Shown: piece by piece, positions 50,301 through 62,300 of the stretch
Layout of the letters: every line of letters starts with the position of its first letter
Position numbering within the stretch: the first letter of the stretch is position 1
From: Solen grandis
Taxonomy: Eukaryota > Mollusca > Bivalvia > Adapedonta > Solenidae
Assembly: GCA_021229015.1 (NCBI GenBank)
Contig: CM037790.1
Coordinates: 57,159,690-57,223,689, forward strand
Direction of reading: 5' to 3'
Length of the DNA: 64,000 bases
Notes under the pieces: model-generated
The model's input: the letters and a program-made list of their open reading frames with translations, nothing else
What the model was told of the DNA's origin: nothing
Database searches by the model: none
Position numbers and translations under genes: made by a program

Positions 50301-53300
50301 GATAGCATCTTATCTATCATGGTGTATGAAGACGTATCATTCACAATAATTTTCTCAATCTGTTAAAAAAAAGATGAATAATTTCTTTTTCAAGACACAT
50401 GTTTTGGGACAAGATATCTTCTTTAATAAATAATAACAATAAAACAACAGTGTCTTTTGGAACATGTGTGTCACCTGCTGAAGCATGAAGCACAGACAGA
50501 CAGATGGACTGTCGGACCGAAAAAAGATGGAAAAGTGATCCCTATGTGCCACCTCTGCTTACAGCAGGTGACACAAAAATTATATTCCATTACCTGGAAC
50601 ATTTTGCTCCCGACATATATTGGATACACAATCTAAAGCTTCAACAGAAATATTCCCATCAACACACACCAGACTGGCCTGTCTAAGGTCTTCTTGGAAC
50701 TGAGATATCTGGAAAAAATAATTTTACACTTTACCTCATGAATATTCATTACAATTTTTCTTTATCGTATCATGCTTCATATTTTTTATTCCCCTTGACA
50801 AAAACAGCATATGGCAGGTGCAGTGAACTTTAAGGGTCAAGGTCATTTGAGGGTCAAGGTCACCTGGTGGGTAGAGCTCATCAAGGTGCATGCACCTGTG
50901 AAGTTTGGAGGCTGTAGGTGGAAGGACTTTGATGTTATGGTCAAGGTTAAAATTTTGTAAAAAAAAAAACAAAACCAAAAAACAGACAAACAAACAGACA
51001 GACCAAAAACAATATGTCCCGAACTATCAATCTTGGAGCATAAAAAAGATGTTTAAAACATGTTAATTCAGGAGGTTAAGTATAGAAAAAGGTATATTTT
51101 TTCTTGACAATTCATATCTCATATGATCTCAGAAAGGTTTCATTTATTCTTTGATAATAATTCTCACATATTCTGGAGTGACAAGCCTGTGTATGTCCAT
51201 GTCACCGATACCAAACATCAGTTCTCCAGTGCTTTGAAGAACAGCGCAGTATGTAGCAGTTCCTTGCTTATGTAATCTTCTCACACCGTCTAAATTCTGG
51301 ACAAAAAATATCATATTAAATCCATGGTCTATCTGTATGACAGGGCTTGTCATATTTGGTAAAATATCAATGGCCAAAATTTGTTTGGGATCTGAAAAAG
51401 CTAAGACTGGTATGGAATAATTTTGCATTTTAATCTCCAACCAAAGTGGCAAAATCAGTATTTGATTCTTTTCAAAGTAGAATTAAGTAATTCAAACACA
51501 TAAATCAAGTAAGCAAAGTAAAGAAAGTCTTTGTTTATAGTGAATAACATGTTTACCAGAAACCAATACATACACACACACACACACCATATGCAAACAT
51601 ACCGGTGTAACAGTCAGGTTTTTCCCCAGTCAGTTTCTTCCCCGGGGAAAAAACTGACTAGTCAGGATTTTCCCCACCCAGTCAGTTTTCCCCCCCCTCT
51701 TTTTTTTTTTTAAATTTTTTAAGGTTTCTGAGGTGAGTAAATTCTGGACCAGTCAGTTTTTTCCCCCCTATCCTATATATTGTTCGTGATGGTGGGGAAA
51801 TTCTTGCCTAGTCAGTTTTTTCTCCCCTATCCAATATATTGTGCTTGATGGTGGGGAAACTCTGGACCAGTCAGTATTTTCCCCCCTGACTAGGCCAGAA
51901 TATCCCCACCATCACGCACAATATATTGGATAGGGGGGAAAAAACTGACTGGTCCAGAATTTTCCTGACTTCATGCTCAATCTACATGACAGGGGGGAAA
52001 AAACTGACTGGTCAAGAATTTCCCCACCATCACGCACAATATATTGGATAGGGGGGGAAAAACTGACTGGTCCAGAATTTCCCCAACATCACGAACAATA
52101 TATAGGATATGGGGGAAAAAAACTGACTGGTCAAGAATTTCCCCACCATCAATACAATCTAAATGACAGGGGGGAAAAAACTGACTAGCCAGAATTTCCC
52201 ACCACACGCACAATAATGAAGGAAAAAACGACGGTCCAGAATTCCCACAACAACAATATATAGACGGGGGAAAAAACTGACTAGTCCAGAATTTCCCCAC
52301 CTCAGAAACCTTAAAAAAAAATTAAAAAAGAGGGGGGAAAAAAAAAAAATTTTTCCCCGGGAAAAATTTTTCCCGGGGAAAAAATGGGGGGAAAAGTACT
52401 CAAGTTTACCAGTAAATGATAGGAGACATTTAGTGAGTGGTTAGATATTAGTCCACTGACTTGCATTACCTACCATATGATTGCAGCTTGCCTCAAACGC
52501 CGGTAGATGGGAATCATCACCGACTGCAGAGAGGAAAAGTGTGTCTACGTCCAGCCGCGTCAAACTGTCCGCAATATTACGACCAACACCACCAAATGAC
52601 TGCTGCACAGTGCCCAAAATTGTCGCACCATTGGCCTGAAATATTTGTCCAATTGACACTTTAGAGCATAGAACAAATATTACAATCAAAACCTCATACT
52701 GAAAGCTGCATAGTGCAAAGAACTGTCTCAATGTTTGCCTGAAACATTTGATTAACTCTTTCAAGCAATGAACTTTACAGGAAATTGTACTGTGATGCCA
52801 AAATATTACTGAAGCACAGGAAACAGTAGAAGGAAAACAATGAACAATCCAATCAGTAACTTTGCAGCCTAATTCTTCTTTGTATTATCATCATTTCTTC
52901 ACATATTATCATGACAAACAATAATTCCATGAGTTTGTGCCACCACAACTTAATAAGCATTTTCTTTGACCATGTGGAGAACATTTTTGGTTGAAGTTTG
53001 GGAGAGCTTGAAAATTAAAACTAGAATCTGCCACACTGGAATTTTATTTATTTGTTTTAAAAGAAGTCAAAGAAAACAAGTTATTCTGTATTTAAATCAT
53101 TTAATTTTCCACAAATTATTTTTCAGTAATTTATAACATCAGTGTACAAAAAATATAATATCCGAATAGTCCAAAGAAAAACACCAACTAACTCGAGACT
53201 TGTGTGTGCTCCTTTATATACATTTGTAGTTCAGTAAATCCATGAAAGGCAAAATACCCGTGAAAATTGTTCTTAATTTTACTCCGTTGCACGAGAAAAA

Positions 53301-56300
53301 CAGATGTCAGGCACACTCCATTACGTTAACTCCATCATAACAAGAACCACATGCTAACTCCGTTAGTCAATAAACTCCACCTACCTGGCATATTTATAAT
53401 TAAACATTTCAAATTTCAGATATAAACAAATAAATAAGAAAAAATCATGAATCATTCACGACAGACCACAAGTGAAGAAAAATGCAATTTTACAAAAAAC
53501 TAGAGCTATCACTGAAGGTGATTAATACCCCCGCAAAATACTTTAATGCAGGAGAAGCCAGACTTCAGGCAGAGCATAGATAAGAACCTGTATACATAGT
53601 ATATTGGTTGTGATATTAATAAGTAAAGTTTTTATTTAAAGTTGATAGAGAGTCAATAATGGTTGTTTGTCACAGTAGTTTAAAAATATAAGGTTACAGT
53701 TCTTGGACACTGCACTTCTCCTAGTCGCCATCTGTTTACATTTTAAGTTTCAAGTATATACCATGTATAATATTCGAGTTATGTTCAGGACAAGAAAAAC
53801 AAGGAAAAGTAACAAAGGGAAATAACTCTGTAATTACTCTAGATAGAGTTATGGTTCTTGTGCACTGCACTTCCTCATATTGTGGTTGACCATTGTATGA
53901 AATTGTTTTGAAATCCAACCAGTAGTTTACAAGTTATACTCTGGACAAGGAAAAGTAACTAAGGGCAATAACTCTGTAATTACTCTAGATAGAGTTATGG
54001 TTCTTGTGCACTGCACTTCCTCATATTGTGGTTGACCATTGTATGAAATTGTTTTGAAATCCAACCAGTAGTTTACAAGTTATGCTCTGGACAAGGAAAA
54101 GTAACAAAGGGCAATAACTCTGTAATTCCTATAGATAGAGTTATGGTTCTTGTGCACTACTGTTCTTCCTCATATTGTGGTTGACCATTGTATGAAATTG
54201 TTTTGAAATCCAACCAGTAGTTTACAAGTTATACTCTGGACAAGGAAAAGTAACTAAGGGCAATAACTCTGTAATTCCTATAGATAGAGTTATGGTTCTT
54301 GTGCACTGCACTTCCTCATATTGTGGTTGACCATTGTATGAAATTGTTTTGAAATCCAACCAGTAGTTTACAAGTTATACTCTGGACAAGGAAAAGTAAC
54401 AAAGGGCAATAACTCTGTAATTCCTATAGATAGAGTTATGGTTCTTGTGCACTGCACTTCCTCTCATTGTGCTTGACCATTGTATGAAATTGTTTTGAAA
54501 TCCAATCAGTAGTTTACAAGTTATACTCCGGACAAGGAAAAAATACAAAGGGCAATAACTCTGTAATTACTCTAGATAGAGTTATGGTTCTTGTGCACTG
54601 CACTTCCTCTCATTGTGCTTGACCATTGTATGAAATTGTTTTGAAATCCAATCAGTACTTTACAAGTTATACTCCGGACAAGGAAAAAATACAAAGGGCA
54701 ATAACTCTGTAATTACTCTAGATAGAGTTATGGTTCTTGTGCACTGCACTTCCTCATATTGTGGTTGACCATTGTATGAAATTGTTTTGAAATCAAACTT
54801 GTACTTTTCAAGTTATGCTCCGGACAAGGAAAAGTAACAAAGGGCAATAACTCCATAATAAGTCAAGATGGAGTTATGGTTCTTGTGCACTGCACTTCCT
54901 CTCCATGTGCTTGATCATTGCATGAAGTTGTATTGAATTCCAACTTGTGGTTTTCAAGTTATGCTCCGGACAAGGAAAATGCAACGGACCGCTGGACCGA
55001 CCGACCGACCAACCGACCGACCGACCACCGGGTGACTCCTATATACCCCCCCAAACTTTGTTTCGGGGGTATAAATATTTCAACAAATATCGTATAGTCA
55101 AAACCTCTATTAGTGGTCACCTCTCTATAACAGCAAACCTGTGAACATAGGAAGTCCAGTGACAGAAATCCAAGCATTGAATAACAGCAACCTCAAGGTA
55201 AAAGCCAGATTTTAATTTTTTTTAAGAGACTTTTGTTCACAGATTTCACTGAAAGTTTTCCGTGCACTATGTTTTCCATGCTATTCTGGTGATAATATCT
55301 GTTTCAATTTTTTTCTCTCATTTTTTCTCCAGTACATTTGAAATTCTCCAGTGGTATCCTCATTTATACCATCTTACATCATATTTACCTATTTGACGTC
55401 TTTATTATTATTATTTCAGCCGACTCGATCAAAGCAATGTTTCTTTTACCTTTATCTTATGAAAGTGTATTCTGACTCCTTAGATATGACATTGCTCCCA
55501 GGAGCTGTTTGATCAGGGTCTCCTCAGTTTGCTTATACAACAGTATAGATCAGATTCTACACAGTCTGCATAGCAAAGAAAAATCCACTGTTTCATGAAA
55601 CATTTTAAGTTCTGTAAATTAATATTCATCCTGTCATTAATTTGTATGTGAATATTCATGAGGTAAACTTGGCACAACTGAATAATAATTACCTGATATT
55701 CCTTATCCTTCATTTGGGCATAAAAATCCACTATGGTACCTCCAATAACAACCTGCCATAAAGAGAGCAAATCTGGATAAAGGAAAACAGACAAATTACC
55801 AACAGAGCAATTGTAACAGACTGTGAATGTCAACAGGGTTACCTTAAGCTAATTACCCCCGCATACTGCTTTGACACAGAATAAAGACAACAATTTTAAG
55901 AAATCATGGACAGAGTTATCTGCACTTGTCTGCTGATTGGTCTTATCATGATAAATCATTATTCCAAAGGTGAAGGAATTATCAACAACGGTACTGTGAA
56001 ATCATCAATTTTCGTGCGACATTAATTTTGTTTATTTCATGGTGGGTTTTATCCATGAATATTAATCCCCATGAAAACTTTTCTCTTAAATAGACCTAAT
56101 GTTTTCTAAGCATAGATCCATTAATAAATGTACCTGCGAAATTCCCTTTGGTACATAATCAATGAAATTTAATGTCAATGAAAATTAATGATTTTACAGT
56201 ACCGGAGTTGTGTATAAAGAACCACCGACCTACCATAAGCCAGCTGGAAGGCTTCCTCACATGAAAAATCCAAGTGACCATATTGTGGACTCAAGTGTCC

Positions 56301-59300
56301 ATACTGTGGACTCCAACACACAGCCATGAGCAGCTAATAGTAAGTACATTTATTTGAGGCCCCAAAATGTTTTATACAAAAACAAAGGCAAAAGAAAGAA
56401 ATTTTCAGCAGAGTTTTCTATTCTATATCTATCAGGTTATATTTGTTGAATATTCATGCATATTGAATATTACCATATTTCATCAGTATAAAAGTACAAT
56501 AAAAATGTACAATTTTTAATTTCAAAGTGAAGGTACTGAAAGTATTTCACAGTATTGGTTCAAATACATTCAAAAAAAGTTTGACATATATATAAATACA
56601 AGTAAATTACATATAGGATTAAAACAACAGACATAGCTTAAATAGTTCTGTTCCTTTTCATAAAATATAGAACTGTAGAATAGCAGGTCAGTGATATTTA
56701 CTTACTGCTAATTTAAAGTATTTAAACTTTCTTATTCGAGAGAAAAATGATAATGTAATCCTGACATTTGTAGCTGGTAACATGAACCAATGGTAGAGTT
56801 CACCGACACCAAATCTGACAAATCTCAAAGTATGATCTCTGCTTCAGAGGGGGGCCAGGGGAAGGTATACAGAACAATATGCTACCGTGTCTTGATATTA
56901 AATTGACCACGCAAGGTGAGACACAAAGATGACTGTGTTCCGTTATGTGTAATGCAAAATAAGCAAAATCCTTAATTCAGTTTCTTGGTACACATTCGGT
57001 TTAAACATATTTATTCATATAATATAATACAATACAAATGCAAATTATACAAAAGTACATATGATATAATACTAGATTAATACTCATTATGCATAATTAG
57101 CAATGTAAATATATCTAAAATATTAAATAGAAAGCTTAAAGCTTATTATTTTTTTTCTCTTACACATTTAAAATCATAATACTCAATTGCTGTAAATAAC
57201 AATTGAGGGGTGGATACCCTATTGGCTCAAAAGCTTATTTGTAGTTCTGATTGGTGCAATTGTGGAGTAATATAAAGAACATAATTTTGTGACTGTATAT
57301 ACATTATTTTAAAGATGTCTTTTCAAGACTATTTCAGTTTACCATCGCTTCGACAGTATTTCAGTCATATAGCGACGTCCAGCTAATTACAGATGGAGGA
57401 AGACCCTGAATTCTCGGAGGCATTCAGGTAGAACCACCGACCTACCGCAAGCCAGCTGGAAGGCTTCTTCACATGAAAATCACATCAATATTTTTACATT
57501 CTAATCAAACCCACCACCCAGAAAACCAGTGACTACAAAACTACTTACAACCTTCTTACCACTGCTTGGTCTGGTCTGCATACCGTGTCTCCTTGACCCC
57601 TGGTGGATGAGGATGGTTTGGACTCACACCCAGCACCTCCTGTGAATCCATCCCCACCTTCAGTTGCAGCCTCATCCCCCTTTTGTAACCTAGACAACTC
57701 CACTGCCGTCTGACCTCCCACTGTGGCATTGTGTTTGACAAGGTGAATATCTGAGAGGTAGTCATGGAAACCTGAGTTTCTAGTAACACAAGGAATTATA
57801 ACTTACTTATTATAACTTAATTCTCAATGAAAACCAATGCCAGTAATGCCAGTATTCAGCAATGGTTGAAAGTAGCAAAAACCTGCAAGCAAAGAACTGG
57901 TAAAATCAACCTCTACCCTTTTTTTGATGATTAATTGCATAGTTCAACTCGTTGCTAATACTCAAACAATACAGAAACACAAGGACTTAGGTATGCTTTT
58001 TCATCAATAATCTTATTTTTATTATATGATTCCAGAGATTCTAACAAGGAAGATGGAAATGAATCCACAGGCACCATTATATATCAAACTATTTATTTTT
58101 ATAAAAGGATACTGGCTTCGAGAGATTTTCCCTTGGTTTCTTCATTGACCCTTCTCAAAATGTATGGTGTAATTTCTTTTCCTTTTATACCCTTCTTCCT
58201 ATTACAGAAAAAATAAAGATTAGAATCAAAGTCAAAGTCCATCAACAATACATAGAGCTATGATTTACATAAAACATTACAAAGGCAGGCCTTTTTTTCA
58301 TTTGATGGGCAATGGGCCTTGATATATTTTGGGAGAAAATGGCCATCGTCTTTACATTTTGGATATAGAAATCCTGGGGTAAATTAAAAATTTGGGGAGA
58401 GGGGGAACTGCATGAGTTTTAAGAGATTTTCAGAGGGGAAGACGCTTATAAAATGTCCCTCATAAAGAAAGGAAAAAAAACAACTGAACAGGTCAGAACA
58501 CTTTCTATCATTTTTGTTTAACAAAGTATCAATGAAATGACTAAAATGATATTCTTTATTACCATTTTCATGAAAATATTTGTTAAAAATGAAAATTTAG
58601 TAGGAAAACTAAATGATGATCAGTATTACAAATGTACTAGTGCTTAGTAAGGCAAGGAATTAAGTCAGGAGTAACTGTACATACATGTTCTTTTTACATT
58701 TTATATCAGTGCCTGGTAAAGGAGGTGGCCCTTATCCAAAGTGTCATATAAACACAAAATGTCACAATGAAATTTTGAGAATGTTACTTTAAAACAATAA
58801 ATATCAAATACATGAAGGTTTTTGTGAAAAATGTGAAAACCATGCCAAATATCACACAGAAAAAATATATTTCATACTGTGCTTCCATGACAACAGACTG
58901 TATCACTGTCTCTATTTCTTGTCCAAGTGTGTCAAACTTCTGTGGTATAGGCACCGCAATTAGACTACCAGTCTTCAGTCCCAAACACTGGCTACTGTCT
59001 GCAAAGTATAGCATACAAGAATGCAAGGTACCATCTCATAAATCAAAGTGCTGAAGACACAGATGGAAGGGGATTATTGAAAATACTCAGGTGATAAGAA
59101 ATTTCCACAGTGAAGAAAAGTCCCACTAGCTAATCAGCTGCCTGCTAGACAAACAAATACTGTAAGGGTAATGATGGCCTGAGTATTACTGATTTTCATA
59201 TAGATGTAAAAATGACATCAAGATTGATCAAGAAACATATTTTGCTATAATTCAAAGCAGCTCGGTCAAAGATGGTCATTGACTAAGAATTTGATTTCTA

Positions 59301-62300
59301 ACTACCTGTGTGTATTAATCTAACAATAACCTTCTCAAACCTATGGGAACCCAATGAAACATTATGTGACTGTAAGAAAAATGGGTGTTTTATCCACAAC
59401 AGGCCATAGCGACACAGAGGGTATTGAGGCTATTTTTAGAATCATAAATACCTACATCTAGAATTTCTATTTTCATGTGCCGTTAAATGACTAATCACAC
59501 TCACTCTTCACGCATGCTCTCACTTCACAGGCTGAATTTACAAAATCGCTACTCGAAACAGGTGAAGATGCAATGTTGCAGAACGTGTTATGAGGTACGG
59601 TAAGCACAGCCTTTGGAATACAGTATTCTTTATTTAACCGATTTCCCCAAAATGTGCATTTACGAAAATAGCATTTTCCTGCGCGATGTGACCTACACTT
59701 GCCAAGTTTATATGTCAGGAGACAATATCTTCACTAACATTGTAGAAAAACTTTTTCTTTATTGCTACCGATCATCTGTGAACAAGCTGCTCTAAGGGCC
59801 ACAACTCCTGACCTACTGGGTGGGTGATAACATGACTCTGATATGACCAGTTTCAGAATTTCGGTATTTTTAGAAAGCATTAGATTTGAGTGACCAATAT
59901 AAAACCAAATCACCATGCAACTGAAAAGCAGATTGATCAGGATTTATACTGTCGTCTGCTAATCACTAGTGCTTTAAGGATGTGAAGGAAATGCCACAAA
60001 ACCTGTTCAAAAAGAAACTTTCACTCTGATCTGGCTTTTCCATGGTATGCTTGATCGATTTATTTAGTTTACCGCCTCTGCAACAGTATTTCAATCATAA
60101 TATTATAGTAACATCCAGCTAATTACAGGTAGAGGAAGACCCCAAATGCACAGAGGCATCCGGGTAGGACCACCGACCTTCCACAAGTCAGCTGGAAGAC
60201 TTCCTCACATGAAAATCCGAATGACCTTGCTGGGACACTAACCCATGCAGTAAGGGGGATGAGTGAGTGTTTAAAGTCAGCAACTTTACCCTCACAGCCA
60301 CGGAGGCCCCATGCTATGTGTGAAAATGTCGTAATTGTTTGATATCAAGTGCAATCTCACATATAAGTTTGGCTGCTTCCAACGGTGATGTTACATTATA
60401 TGGTGCACGGAATCCGCTTGATCTACTGAAGAATGCTGGGAAATCTTGCGTCGGTCCGTATGCTGCGACACAAACACCTTCAGTCTCCTAGAATCATACA
60501 TGTGTACAAACTTAATAACAGAGTGTCTATCATACCACTGATAATCTTAATACATGTACAATAAATGGGGTCTCCATGTAAGAGTGGGTAAACATCACTT
60601 GCATGTTTGTTTGTTTGTTGGGTTTAACGTCCCACCAACAGTATTTCAGTCATTTGGAGATGATGTCTACTTGAAACAGATATAGTGCTGCCACACTGCA
60701 GTATCACACCGTAGACATGTGGCATGATACCACATCCAGTCACATTATCCAGTCCTGCGACTACCCTTATATGCTGAGTGCCAAGCAAGGGAGCTATAAC
60801 AGTACCATTTTGTACGACTTTGGTATGTCCGGCAGGAGATCAAACAACAACCTCCCGCTCCCGAGGCGAACGCTCTAACCACTTGGCCAACAGGGATGGT
60901 AAACATCACTTAGTCCCTTACTTCATTTGGTCAAAATTCCAGAAGGGTCGCTCAGATTTTTTTATGCTAGCCAATGTGTTAACCCCAGATATTGACTCCA
61001 ATGATATTTTTTTTCTACGTTTAAATCTGAAAACAAACCGTAATGTGAAGTAATATAAAGAACATAATTTTGTGACTGTATATACATTATTTTAAAGATG
61101 TCTTTACAAGACTTGATTTAACTATTTGAGTTTACCGTTGCTTCGACAGTATTTCAGTCATATAGCAATGTCCAGCTTATTACAGGTGGAGAAAGACCCC
61201 TAATGCACAGAGGCATCCAGGTAGAACCACTGACCTACCGCAAGCCAGCTGGAAGGCTTCATCACATGAAAATACGAATGACCCTCCAGGATTCGAACCC
61301 ACGCGATGAGGGCCTGAGTGAGTGTTAAAGTCAGCGACTTTACCCTCTCAGCCACGGAAGGTCTTTTCAAGACGTCAGCCAATCAGAATTTAGATAAAGC
61401 ATAAGAATAGGGTTTAATTTTCGAAAGAAAAAAAGTAGATATATTACCAGATACTCCAGTGTTCGTTCTATATCAAGAATTGACTTGACCCCAGCCGATA
61501 TGACAGCAACTGGTGTCCGGCCCAGTTCTGTTAAGTCTGCACTTACATCCATACCTGTAGAGCAGGAAAGCAGTGTAGCATGTTAAGGCATCACATCATA
61601 AATTAAGGTATTCCATCTTCTATATGACAGAAGTCACTCACTAGATTAGTCTCTGTGTTGTTCATCATTAAAATTTGATAATGTGGTCAATATGATTCCC
61701 TTATCTGAATAAATTGAGTATCTTGCCTATACATATTTGCAGCAATAAAAATTTTTATAACAATAAAAAAAACCCAACAAAACACCAAAAATATACAGAT
61801 TGAATATTCTGTCGAACTACAATTGAATGCACATGGTTAAAACTGAGATATGACAATATAATTGAATTTTGTAAATAAAACTGGCAAAAATCTGATAACA
61901 TGTGTACCTGCATTAAACACATATTTTTACAAAGATAGTGTAGCTATTATGTACAATTTTTTATTCATATTGTTGATGAAAAAAAATAATAAGTTGAAAA
62001 TCATATTCTTTTACTTCATTATGTATGTTATATTTGGTTAATAATAATGAAGAAGAAAACAAGCAAAGAATAATTTGAGGATGACCTATAATTCAAATAC
62101 AACTACAGTGGTATCTGCTAGTCACTCTCTAGTCAACCATACTGTTGCCATGGTTACTTACTAGACTCTGCCCCTCTATGTACGCCCCCTATCCCACCCG
62201 TGACAAACACAGGTATCCCTGCAGCGTGTGCAAGGACCATGGTCCCCGATACAGTTGTCCCACCATTCAGACTCTGTAACAGTCAGAGGATTGTGTTCAA

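Noticed and set aside
51973..52300. Overlapping 71- and 107-codon frames
   Set aside because: They come from the mirrored intronic array; periodic [13 protein letters not shown] peptides are repeat translation.
57556..57789. 77-codon frame beginning [12 protein letters not shown] as a separate protein
   Set aside because: It is the wrong frame over exon 9; the correct frame continues the PsuG domain in phase with exon 8.
60830..60897. tRNA-Ser/Leu-like gene
   Set aside because: It is the head of a SINE; box B is degenerate and no acceptor stem is seen.
61300..61365. A real tRNA gene on the minus strand
   Set aside because: Box A and box B are good, but the sequence does not close into an acceptor stem and continues into a SINE body found several times.
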